From positions 2,914,001 through 2,978,000 of the forward strand of contig NZ_CP109592.1 of NCBI RefSeq assembly GCF_036250675.1: 64,000 bases of DNA, read 5' to 3'. Source of the stretch: Streptomyces sp. NBC_01689 (GTDB taxonomy: Bacteria > Actinomycetota > Actinomycetes > Streptomycetales > Streptomycetaceae). The translations under genes and the position numbers were made by a program. The notes below the pieces were generated by a model. It did no database searches, was not told the DNA's origin, and saw nothing but the letters and a program-made list of their open reading frames with translations. Numbering within the stretch: the stretch's first letter is position 1; each line of letters opens with the position of its first letter. This document shows, piece by piece, positions 7,266-21,238 of the stretch.

Positions 7266-7928
7266 TCAGCCGTGCCGGGTCCCCTCACGGCGCGCGATGT
7301 GCGCGGGCGGCCGCAGTCCGGGCGGCAGCAGTGGGTCGGGGTCGGGCGCGCCCCAGACCGTCGTGAGCGGCAGCGTCCCGGCCCAGAGTCCGAGCTCCGC
7401 GTCCGGGCCGTCGCCGTCGCCCGGCGCGCCCGTACGGATCTTCACGGAGGCCTCCTCCAGGGAGAGGGCGAGGAGGGTGGTCGCGGCCAGTTCCCTGCGG
7501 CTGGGGCGGCGGGCGTAGTCCCACTGGCCCGGAGCCGAGTGCTCGCTGAGCAGGCGCAGCCCCTCCGTCTTCTCGGCCGGGTCGGTGACCTTGCGCGGTA
7601 CGCCGTGGATCATGGCGCTCCGGTAGTTCACCCCGTGCTCGAACACCGACCGCGCCAGGACGACCCCGTCGACGTGGGTGACGGTCACGCAGACCGGAGT
7701 CCCCGCCGCCAGGCTCCGGCTGGCGACCGAGCCGTGCACGTACAGCGACTCCGCGTCCCGCCCGTAGACCGTCGGCACCACCACCGGCCGGCCCTCGACG
7801 ACCACGCCCAGGTGGCAGACGAACCCCGCGTCCAGGATCGCGTCGAGTTCGCCCCTGTCCAGGGAGCCCTGCTCGCGCAGCCGACGGTGGCGGGTGAGGT
7901 CGGTCTCGGGCAGCGCATGGTGGACCAT
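7266..7928 (-). CDS. Pyridoxamine 5'-phosphate oxidase-like flavin-binding protein
   Basis: The protein has 220 residues. It resembles the PPOX split-barrel family that binds FMN, heme or F420: DAGFVCHLGVVVEGRPVVVPTVYGRDAESLYVHGS, then VCVTVTHVDGVVLARSVFEHGVNYRSAMIHG. The start chosen is the ATG at 7928. A minus-strand TAGCAT box ends 7 bases before it, the spacing of leaderless Streptomyces promoters; the ATG three codons upstream overlaps that box. The reaction is unknown; relatives include nucleotide-binding proteins of nitroimidazole or resistance type. A GATTC-GACG-GAATC dyad lies at 7966-7979 near the -35 region. Confidence 0.8.
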   Translation of the reverse strand: MVHHALPETDLTRHRRLREQGSLDRGELDAILDAGFVCHLGVVVEGRPVVVPTVYGRDAESLYVHGSVASRSLAAGTPVCVTVTHVDGVVLARSVFEHGVNYRSAMIHGVPRKVTDPAEKTEGLRLLSEHSAPGQWDYARRPSRRELAATTLLALSLEEASVKIRTGAPGDGDGPDAELGLWAGTLPLTTVWGAPDPDPLLPPGLRPPAHIARREGTRHG

Positions 7929-8137
7929 GTGTCGCATGCTACCGATAGCGTCGAGACCGGACCAGGATTCGACGGAATCGGTACCCGCACAAGCCTCGGG
8001 CGACTAGATCGGTCGTCACCGGTCCTGGCGCGTCCGTCCCTCCCGTCGGCCCCGTCGATCCCTTCGGCCCCGTCGCCTGTCGCCCCTGTCGGCCTTGCCG
8101 ATTCCGGTGACGCCGCCGTCGTCGCCGTCGTGCGCCC

Positions 8138-13929
<5,792 letters not shown>

Positions 13930-13968
13930 CCCCGGCGCGGGGGCCCGGGACCGTCCCCGTCCCCGCGG

Positions 13969-13996
13969 CCGGTCGGTACGGCACGGGACCGACCGG
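13969..13996. terminator. Hairpin between convergent genes
   Basis: CCGGTCGGT (13969-13977) pairs perfectly with ACCGACCGG (13988-13996), loop 10 nt. It lies between the stop of the beta-galactosidase and the stop of the convergent gene at 14057, so it can serve both. Confidence 0.65.
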
Positions 13997-14056
13997 GCCC
14001 GCACGAGACGCGGCCGCGTGATGGGCTTCCCGAACAGCCTGGAGGGCGACCGGAGT

Positions 14057-15151
14057 TCAGGTGTTGGCCCCCCGCGCGGCCACCCGCCACCGGTCGAGTT
14101 CCACTCCCCCGCGGGCGATCAGCAGTTCGTCGGCGAGGTTCACCGGGGTGCAGACGTGGTGGGGGACCAGGGCGAGGACCGACCCGAGGGCGGGGGCGGG
14201 AACCCCCTCGGGCAGGCGCACCACCGCGTGGTGCTCCCAGAGGGCGGTGACGACGGCGTCCGGATACCGCGGCAGGTAGCCGTGCCCGGTCACCCACGGC
14301 GAACGGTCGCTGCCGAGGACCTTGCTGCCCGCGTCCAGGACGAGCCGGCCCGGAGCGGGCCGGCTGATGACGGTCGTGGCGACGCAGAGGGCCAGGTCGT
14401 CGGCGGTGCAGGTGCCGATCGCCAGTTGCTGGGCGTCGTTGAACACGTAGACACCGGGCCGGAGTTCACCGACCGGTCCGGGTCTGCGATGGGCGGCCGT
14501 CGGGGTGGAGCCGCCGCTCAGCACCTCGGCCCGAAGACCCCGCTCCCGCAGCGACTCCGCGGCCTCCGCGAGCGCCCGTTCCTCGTCCCGGGCCGCCCGT
14601 TCGCGGGCTCCGGGATCATGGTCGTAGCCCTGGCCGGGGAACGTGAACGCCCCCACCACCAGCAGACCGGCCTCCGCGGCCGCCTCGGCCACACGGCCCG
14701 CGTCGGCGGCCGGCACCCCGGTCCGGCCCGCCCCGCAGTCCACCTCGACCAGCACCTCCACCCGGCGGTCGCTGCCGCGCACCGCGTCCGCGAGCCTGCG
14801 TACCGCCTGCGCCGAGTCCGCGCCGACCCGCAACGCGACCTTGTCGGCCAGCCGGTGCAGGCGGCGCGCCTTGCCCGCGTCCAGCCAGAGCGGATAGGCG
14901 ACGAACAGGTCGTCCACGCCGGCCGCGGCGAGCGCCTCCGCCTCGCTCAGGGTCGCCACCGACAACCCGACCGCTCCCGCGCGCAGTTGACGCCCCGCGA
15001 TCTCCGCGCACTTGTGGCTCTTGGCGTGCGGCCGGAGGGCGAACCCACCGGTCCTGGCCGCCTGGGCCATCCGTGCGATGTTCCGGTCCAGCACGTCCGC
15101 GTCGACGACCAGGACCGGCGTGACAAGCCCCTCGGGCAACTGTTCCACCAC
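14057..15151 (-). CDS. D-threonine aldolase / D-serine dehydratase-like PLP enzyme
   Basis: The protein has about 364 residues. It has an alanine-racemase-type barrel followed by a D-serine-dehydratase-like C-terminal domain. The PLP lysine is in RPHAKSHKCAEIA; other family marks are VEVDCGAGRTGV, LSGGSTPT, RPGVYVFNDAQQ and, near the end, LVPHHVCTPVNL (likely metal ligands). Three GTG codons in a row (15154, 15151, 15148) follow GGGAGG; 15151 gives 8-base spacing and is chosen. Likely substrates are beta-hydroxy D-amino acids. A TATACA box on the minus strand near 15186 may be its -10 element. Confidence 0.82.
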   Translation of the reverse strand: MVEQLPEGLVTPVLVVDADVLDRNIARMAQAARTGGFALRPHAKSHKCAEIAGRQLRAGAVGLSVATLSEAEALAAAGVDDLFVAYPLWLDAGKARRLHRLADKVALRVGADSAQAVRRLADAVRGSDRRVEVLVEVDCGAGRTGVPAADAGRVAEAAAEAGLLVVGAFTFPGQGYDHDPGARERAARDEERALAEAAESLRERGLRAEVLSGGSTPTAAHRRPGPVGELRPGVYVFNDAQQLAIGTCTADDLALCVATTVISRPAPGRLVLDAGSKVLGSDRSPWVTGHGYLPRYPDAVVTALWEHHAVVRLPEGVPAPALGSVLALVPHHVCTPVNLADELLIARGGVELDRWRVAARGANT

Positions 15152-15533
15152 CACACCAGCCTCCCACTCCCCACACGGCTGTGTATATTTGGCGAAACCC
15201 GGACCCTCGCCGCGATGCCGGCACCGAGTGCCGGAAACGGGCCGAAACCGTGCGGAGCGACTCGGGTACCGCGCAACGAGCCCCGGGCGTACGCGAGTCC
15301 GGGCACGGCGCCCATGACGTCCCCGTCGCCCTCCCCCTCCCGGCCGCCGAGACCGCCGCCCACGGCATGCTCGGACCCGGACCGGGCCCGGAGGCGGTTC
15401 GGCGGCCGCGGCACCTCCAGGGGCGTACGGCCGGAAGGGAGCGGGCGCCGGACGGCCCGTGCCCGGCACTGACTTTGACACGCAATCACGTACGTATGCA
15501 CGCACTGGCCACGGACCACGGAGGACCCCTTCC

Positions 15534-16328
15534 ATGCCTGATCGCCGATCCCGTCACGACGTGCGCGGCAGCGGGCCCGTACTCCTGGTCCTACCGGGCG
15601 GAGCCGGTCACCCCATGGGGCTGGAGGGCGCGACCGAGCGCCTCGCCGAACGGTTCACCGTGGTGACCTTCGACCCACTCGGACTGTCCGCCGGCCCGCT
15701 CGACGGCCCGGTCGGCGAGCAGCGCGTGGAGGAGTGGGGCGACGGTGCCCACGCTCTCCTCGGTTCGCTGCTTCCGGACGGCGAGAGCCCGTACGTCTTC
15801 GGCAGCAGCTCCGGCGGCATCGTCGCCCTGGACCTGCTGTCCCGGCACCCGCGGCGGCTGCGGCACGTGATCGCCCACGAGCCGCCCAGCCTGGCCGTGC
15901 TGCCCGACGCCGCGGAGCAGCGGGCGATGATCGCCGAGGTGGCGGAGACCGGCCGCACGCGGGGCCTCGGTGCCGCGATGAGCCGCCTCCAGGCCGGGCT
16001 GCTGGGCCATGCGTGGGAGGGGCCGCCCACACCGGTCCCCGCGGTGGACCCGGACACCCCCATGGGCGTCTTCCTCACCCGCGTGCTGGAGCCCTTCACC
16101 GGCCACAGCCCGGACCTGCCCGCCCTGAAGTCCCGTGCCGCCCGGCTCACCCTCGGTGCCGGACACGACTCGCGGGGCCAACTCCCGCACCGTACGGCCG
16201 TCTTGCTGGCGGAGCTCAGCGGTGGCGGCTTCGCCGGGTTCCCCGGAGGGCACCTCGGTGTCGTCGAACACCCCGTGGAATTCGCGGACCGGCTCGCCGG
16301 CCTCCTCACCGGGTCCGAGGCGGTCTGA
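15534..16328 (+). CDS. Alpha/beta hydrolase
   Basis: The protein has 264 residues. The ATG at 15534 has GGAGG 9 bases upstream. Family marks: LLVLPGGAGHP (oxyanion strand), FDPLGLSAG, the nucleophile elbow GSSSGGIVALDLLSRHP (Ser in G-S-S-S-G), and the C-terminal His in FPGGHLGVVEHP. The acid is probably in TLGAGHDSRG. The fold is that of small soluble esterases, peroxidases or lactonases, and no substrate can be named. It is divergent from the PLP enzyme gene and convergent with the next gene (12-base gap). Confidence 0.85.
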   Translation: MPDRRSRHDVRGSGPVLLVLPGGAGHPMGLEGATERLAERFTVVTFDPLGLSAGPLDGPVGEQRVEEWGDGAHALLGSLLPDGESPYVFGSSSGGIVALDLLSRHPRRLRHVIAHEPPSLAVLPDAAEQRAMIAEVAETGRTRGLGAAMSRLQAGLLGHAWEGPPTPVPAVDPDTPMGVFLTRVLEPFTGHSPDLPALKSRAARLTLGAGHDSRGQLPHRTAVLLAELSGGGFAGFPGGHLGVVEHPVEFADRLAGLLTGSEAV

Positions 16329-16339
16329 CGGTCCTCCCC

Positions 16340-17206
16340 TCACCGGCCGGCGGCCGGCCTGCTGAACGCCTGCACCGCGTCGTACGTCGGCGCCGTGCCC
16401 CGCGCGGGCCGGCCGGCCCGGATGTCGCCGACCGCGTCGAGGACCGCGCCCAGCGCCCGCCGGTAGAGGAACGAGCCGAGGCTGACCCGGCGTACGCCGA
16501 GGTCGACGAGGTGGGCGACGGACGGTCCGGAGGGTGAGTAGAGGATGTTGAGCGGCACGTCGAGGCTCTTCACGAGGGCGGCGATCCGGGCGGGATCGGT
16601 CAGGCCGGGCACGAACACGCCGTCGGCGCCCGCCTGTCGGTAGAGATCGAGCCGGCGGTGTGTCTCCCGCGCGTCCCGGGCGTCGCCGAGCCAGTGGGTG
16701 TCGGTGCGGGCGTTGACGAAGAGGTCCGGTGCGGCGGCCTTGACCGCCGTGATCTTCGCGGCGTGCTCCTCGGCCGGGCCGAGCCCGTCCTCCAGGTTGA
16801 CCCCGGCGACGCCCGCGGCGGCCAGTTCGCGCGCCGTCGCGGCGACCTCGTCCGGGTCCGGTCCGAAGCCGTCCTCGGCGTCCACGGACAACAGGTACGG
16901 TCCGGTGGCGAGCCGCCGGGCCAGCCGGACCGTCAGGTCCCTGGTCGCCGCCGCGCCGTCCGGCAGCCCGGCCGCGGCGGCCACCCCGAGACTCGTCGTC
17001 CCGATCGCCTCGAAGCCCTCGGCGGCGAGAAGAGCGGCCGAGGCGTGGTCCCACGCGTTGGGCAGGAGCAGCGGGGCGCCGGTGCGGTGGAGCGCGGCGA
17101 AGCGGCCCGGGCCGGAGGCGGGACGCACGGTTCCCGGGGCGGAGCGCTCGGGTTCACCGGTGCCCCGGACCGCCGGACGGGGAGGACGTGCCTGGTCGGC
17201 GTTCAT
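16340..17206 (-). CDS. Isocitrate lyase / phosphoenolpyruvate mutase family protein
   Basis: The protein has 288 residues. Marks of this C-C lyase superfamily: LLLPNAWDHASAALLAAEGFEAIGTTSLGVAA, LLSVDAEDGFG (metal-binding acids), GVNLEDG and VNARTDT. It lacks the KKCGH signature of true isocitrate lyase, so a carboxyphosphonoenolpyruvate-mutase-like or methylisocitrate-lyase-like activity is more likely. The start at 17206 (MNADQARPP) is preceded by TAGCGT and 7 bases, a leaderless arrangement. An ATG 11 codons upstream is possible but would overlap the promoter. Confidence 0.83.
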   Translation of the reverse strand: MNADQARPPRPAVRGTGEPERSAPGTVRPASGPGRFAALHRTGAPLLLPNAWDHASAALLAAEGFEAIGTTSLGVAAAAGLPDGAAATRDLTVRLARRLATGPYLLSVDAEDGFGPDPDEVAATARELAAAGVAGVNLEDGLGPAEEHAAKITAVKAAAPDLFVNARTDTHWLGDARDARETHRRLDLYRQAGADGVFVPGLTDPARIAALVKSLDVPLNILYSPSGPSVAHLVDLGVRRVSLGSFLYRRALGAVLDAVGDIRAGRPARGTAPTYDAVQAFSRPAAGR

Positions 17207-17279
17207 GTTCCCCACGCTAGGGGCACGACTCTTCGGCACCGGCCGAACCGTGCGGGCCCTCGCGCGTGCGGACCGGCGG

Positions 17280-19112
17280 TCACCGGGGCGCCACCGACCA
17301 CGAGGCCGCCGGGGAGCTCCCGTCCACGGCGCCGAAGCGGAACCGCGCCGACGGACCGGCGGCCCAGCTCACGCACACGTCGTACGTGTCCTCCACCGTC
17401 ACGGACACCAGCTCGGCGAGGGGGCGCGGGCCGGGTTCGGCGGTGAGGCGGGCGAGGGCGACGAAGAGGGTGGCGTCGGCGCCCACCACACCCGTCCCCA
17501 CCACACCCGTCCCTTCCGTGTCCGTGCCGGTCGCCTCCGTGTCCGTGTCCGTGCTGCTGCTCTCCTCCGACAGGCCGTGCAGGGGCAGGAGTTCGGACCG
17601 GGCCGCGCCGTCGTGCGGCCAGCCCGTCACCCGTACCGGTGTGCCGGGGGCCGCGCCCGCCACCAGGTGCGCCCGCACCTCGGCCGCGCCGTGCGCGACG
17701 ACCAGGCTCGTGACCCGGACGCCGTCCCCGTTCGTGTGCCGGGACGCGGCCCAGCCGCTCCCGGCGCCCAGCGGTTCGATGTGCGTACGGCTCGGATCAC
17801 CGCCGACGGACACACTGTTGTCGCGGGGCGGGTCGTCGGCGGCCGGGGTGCTGTCCCCGGGCGGCTCCGCGGGCCATGTCACCGTCGAGTAGGCGAGCCG
17901 CGTGTAGTACGGGTCCCAGCGGACGTCCTCGCTGCCGTGGTTGTGGAGGCGGACCAGACCGTCCGAAGCCGTGCTCTGGAGCAGCCAGTTGGGCGGGCCG
18001 ACCGGGGTGACCGCGTCGGCGCGGTCCGTCGGGCCCGGTTCCTCGCGGGCCGTCCACACCTCGTGGTCGGGCGGGAGGAGGAGGCCGAGGAACCCCTTGC
18101 TCGCCCAGTACGGGGACGCCGGGCCCGAATAGCCCTGCAGGACCGACCCGTCGGGGCCGTGCCAGCCGAGGGTGAGCAGCCCCCGGGCGTCGACGGCACC
18201 CCGGTCGAGGAAGTGACGCAGGGCTCCGGAGGCGAGGCGCCGGGTCTCGCCCGGCGCCAGCGGGGTACGTCCGGTCAGGGCCCCCAGCCACAGCGGTGCG
18301 GCCGTCGCGAAACGGTAGGTCAGGGAGCGGCCCTGGGGCACCGGCGCGCCGTCGGCGCCGAACAGCCGGGCGTAGTCCTCCAGATGGCGCGCGAGACGGC
18401 CGCCGTACAGGTCGAGCAGCCGCTCGTCGCCGTCCGACCGGGCGTGCAGCACCGGATACAGGTGCATCGCCCAGCCGTTGTAGTAGTCGAAGGCCCGGCC
18501 GGGGCCGTCGCTGTACCAGCCGTCGCCGAGGTACCACTGCTCGACGCGGTCGAGGCCGCGGTCGACGGCGGCGCGGGCCGCCTCCGGTTCGTGACCGATC
18601 TCGGCCAGGAACCCGCCCACCGTCACCGGGAACAACTCCCAGTTGCAGGGCCAGGGTTCGGCGGTCAGCGCGTCGCCGAGCCAACCCGCGGCGCGTTGCC
18701 GCACGGCGTCGTCCAGCCGGTCCCACAGCAGGGGCCGGGTCAGTCGCAGGGCGAGGGCGACGGACGCGGCCTCGACGAGCGGCTGGCTGCGGTCCCGGAT
18801 CCGTGGCCAGACGCCGGCCGTTCCCGCGGCGAGGCCGTCCGCGTAGCGTTCCAGGACCTTCTCGTCGCGTCGGAAGGCGGCCAGGAGCAGGGTACGGGCG
18901 TAGCCCTCCAGGCCGTCGGAGAGCCTGCCCGACCAGCTCGTGCGGTCCCCGGGCAGATGGTAGAGCGCGCCGTCGGCGGTGGCGTACGGCGCGACCGCCG
19001 CGAGCAGGGAGTCGGCGGCCGCCTCCCAGTGGGCTCGTGTGCAGCCGGTGTACGGGCTGAGGCCGCGGTCCTCGGGGAGGGCGAGGAACGACGGCGGTGA
19101 AAGGGGCGGCAC
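17280..19112 (-). CDS. DUF2264 domain protein
   Basis: The protein has 610 residues. The GTG start at 19112 has AAAGGAAG 7 bases upstream; the upstream 57 in-frame codons look non-coding. The N-terminal 400 residues resemble the DUF2264 alpha/alpha barrel found in polysaccharide-degrading proteins: HWEAAADSLLAAVAPYA, EGYARTLLLAAFR, NWELFPVTVGGFLAEIG, WYLGDGWYSDGPGRAFDYYNGWAMHLYPVLHA. The C-terminal part is beta-rich. It holds a short Thr/Asp/Gly repeat (STDTDTEATGTDTEGTG, GVVGTGVVG) coded by direct repeats at about 17490-17560. No signal peptide is seen. A sugar-related role is inferred only from the fold. Confidence 0.8.
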   Translation of the reverse strand: MPPLSPPSFLALPEDRGLSPYTGCTRAHWEAAADSLLAAVAPYATADGALYHLPGDRTSWSGRLSDGLEGYARTLLLAAFRRDEKVLERYADGLAAGTAGVWPRIRDRSQPLVEAASVALALRLTRPLLWDRLDDAVRQRAAGWLGDALTAEPWPCNWELFPVTVGGFLAEIGHEPEAARAAVDRGLDRVEQWYLGDGWYSDGPGRAFDYYNGWAMHLYPVLHARSDGDERLLDLYGGRLARHLEDYARLFGADGAPVPQGRSLTYRFATAAPLWLGALTGRTPLAPGETRRLASGALRHFLDRGAVDARGLLTLGWHGPDGSVLQGYSGPASPYWASKGFLGLLLPPDHEVWTAREEPGPTDRADAVTPVGPPNWLLQSTASDGLVRLHNHGSEDVRWDPYYTRLAYSTVTWPAEPPGDSTPAADDPPRDNSVSVGGDPSRTHIEPLGAGSGWAASRHTNGDGVRVTSLVVAHGAAEVRAHLVAGAAPGTPVRVTGWPHDGAARSELLPLHGLSEESSSTDTDTEATGTDTEGTGVVGTGVVGADATLFVALARLTAEPGPRPLAELVSVTVEDTYDVCVSWAAGPSARFRFGAVDGSSPAASWSVAPR

Positions 19113-19376
19113 CGGCGGACTTCCTTTCTGTGCCGGGGGAACGCCGAAAACGTAGAGGTGCGGTCCGGGGAGGTCAACGGGTCCGGCGGCCCGCGCGCGG
19201 GCGCCGGGGGCGGCCGGCACCCCCGGTCGGAGAGCCGAGTGGCGGTGCGGCGGGCCGGGGCGGAGCGGGTCCGCCCGCGTCACTCACCGTCGCCCGCCCG
19301 GTCGCGCCTCGTGGGCGGTGCGTTCGCGCACCGGACACCGGCGGGCGCCTCCCCGGCGGTCGACTAGCGTCGTGGC

Positions 19377-20321
19377 ATGACCAGTGACACCCCCCGCGGT
19401 GACCGTCCCCCCGCTCTCGCCGACGCCCTCGCGTCCGGAACGGTCGTGCTGGACGGGGGGATGTCCAACCAGCTCGCGTCCGCCGGACACGACCTGAGCG
19501 ACGAACTGTGGTCGGCGCGGCTGCTCGCCGAGCGGCCGGAGGCGATCACCGAGGCCCATCTCGCCTACTACGAGGCGGGCGCCGACGTGGCGATCACCGC
19601 CAGCTACCAGGCCACCTTCGAGGGCTTCGCACGGCGCGGGATCGCCCGCGACCGGGCGGCCGACCTGCTGCGGCTCAGCGTCGGGTCGGCGCGCGAGGCG
19701 GCCCGCCGCGCCCGGGCGAAGGGCGTGACACGGCCCCTGTGGGTGGCCGCGTCGGCGGGCCCGTACGGGGCGATGCTCGCCGACGGGTCCGAGTACCGGG
19801 GCCGGTACGGGCTGAGCGTCGCCGAGCTGGAGCGCTTCCACCGCCCCCGCCTGGAGGTGCTGGCCGCCGCGGCGCCCGACGTGCTGGCCCTGGAGACCGT
19901 GCCGGACAGCGACGAGGCCCTGGCGCTGCTGCGGGCGGTACGCGGTCTCGGTGTGCCCGCGTGGCTGTCGTACAGCGTCGCCGGTGACCGTACCCGGGCC
20001 GGTCAGCCCCTGGAGGAGGCCTTCGCGGTGGCCGCCGACGCGGACGAGATCATCGCGGTCGGTGTGAACTGCTGCGCGCCCGAGGACGTGGACGGCGCGG
20101 TCGCGACGGCGGCACGGGTGACCGGCAGACCGGTGGTGGTCTATCCGAACAGCGGCGAGGTGTGGGACGCGGAGGCCCGTGCGTGGAGCGGGCGTCCGAC
20201 GTTCACCGCCGCCCAGGTGGCCGGCTGGCGGCGCGGCGGGGCCCGGCTGATCGGCGGCTGCTGCCGGGTCGGTCCCGGGGCGATCGCACGGATCAGGGAG
20301 TCGCTGACCGCGGGCGGGTGA
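19377..20321 (+). CDS. mmuM: Homocysteine S-methyltransferase
   Basis: The protein has 314 residues and makes methionine from homocysteine with S-methylmethionine or a similar donor. The zinc cysteines are C232 (VNCC) and the pair C295-C296 (IGGCCR). The barrel begins with VVLDGGMSNQL, and DVAITASYQATFEGF follows. Leaderless start: TAGCGT (19365-19370) then 6 bases then ATG. No methionine uptake gene is next to it, although S-methylmethionine permease genes are common partners. It is followed by a long non-coding repeat array. Confidence 0.92.
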   Translation: MTSDTPRGDRPPALADALASGTVVLDGGMSNQLASAGHDLSDELWSARLLAERPEAITEAHLAYYEAGADVAITASYQATFEGFARRGIARDRAADLLRLSVGSAREAARRARAKGVTRPLWVAASAGPYGAMLADGSEYRGRYGLSVAELERFHRPRLEVLAAAAPDVLALETVPDSDEALALLRAVRGLGVPAWLSYSVAGDRTRAGQPLEEAFAVAADADEIIAVGVNCCAPEDVDGAVATAARVTGRPVVVYPNSGEVWDAEARAWSGRPTFTAAQVAGWRRGGARLIGGCCRVGPGAIARIRESLTAGG

Positions 20322-20470
20322 GGGCCGCGCGGGGCCGGGGCGACCTTCGCCCCCGGCCCCGCGCCGGCGCATGAGCGGGCCCTGGCCTCCCTCCGCGTGG
20401 ACGGAGCGGCCGGAGCCCGACCCGGTCCCCGCTGCGCGGCTCACGCGCCCGGGCCGCGGGTGCGCGGGGC

Positions 20471-21165
20471 GGCACCCCGATGCCCGCGACCCACGATCGC
20501 GGGCGCCCGGGGCGGCATGGTCCGCGTGCGGCCCGCCACCCGCGACGGCGAGCACGCACGACCCCGGTGCCCGCCTGTACGACCCGCCGTCCGGGACGGC
20601 GGGCAGCGGGGTACCCGCGTCCGCCTGTGCAGCCCACTGACCGGGACGGCAGGCACCCAAGACCCCGGCACCCGCCTGCGCGACCCCCAGCCGCGACGGC
20701 GGGTGCCCGGGGTGCCGAGGACCGCTTGCCCGACCCAGCCCGGGACAGCAGGCGCCCGGAGCCCCCACCGGTGCGACCTACAGCCCGGACGGCAGGCACG
20801 CGGGACCCCAATGCCCGCCTGTGCGGCCCACCACCCGCGACGGCGAGCACGCACGACCCCCGCACACGCTTGCGCAACCCCCAGCCAGGACGGCAGCCGC
20901 ACAAGACCCCGGCACCCGCCTGCCCGACCCACCGCCCGGAATGGCAGGCACGCGGGACCCCGGTGCCGCCTGTCCGACCCACCGCCGCGACGCCGGGTGC
21001 CCAGGGCCCCGTGCCCGCCTGTCCACCCGCCGACGGGACACCGGGTGCCCGGGGCCCCAGGCCCGCCTGCCCGACCCACCGCCGGGGCACCCGGTGCCCG
21101 AGGGCTCCGTGCCCGCCTGTGCGGCCCGCGGCCCGGGCCGGTGGCTGCCCGGGCCCCGTGTCCGT
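20471..21165. repeat. Degenerate ~50-bp tandem repeat array, about 14 units
   Basis: The anchor CCGCCTG (or close variant) recurs at 20522, 20571, 20621, 20672, 20722, ~20766, 20815, 20866, 20917, 20966, 21015, 21063 and 21113, that is every 44-51 bases. A typical unit runs CCGCCTGTGCGGCCCACC, then a CGCGACGGC block, then GGGCACGC, then ACCCCGGTG. One or two weaker units extend to 20471 and to 21165. Fifty is not a multiple of three, so the repetitive ORFs on both strands are artefacts. The array fills the gap between mmuM and the carboxylesterase stop at 21239. Confidence 0.9.
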
Positions 21166-21238
21166 CGGCCGCCCACGGGGACCCGTTCGGGCGGGTCCGC
21201 CGGCGGGCGGGTCCCCTTCGACGGCCCGGAGGCCGGCG

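Noticed and set aside
20471..21165. The 50-bp array as a CRISPR array
   Set aside because: The repeats are degenerate along their whole length, there are no distinct spacers, and no cas gene is present.
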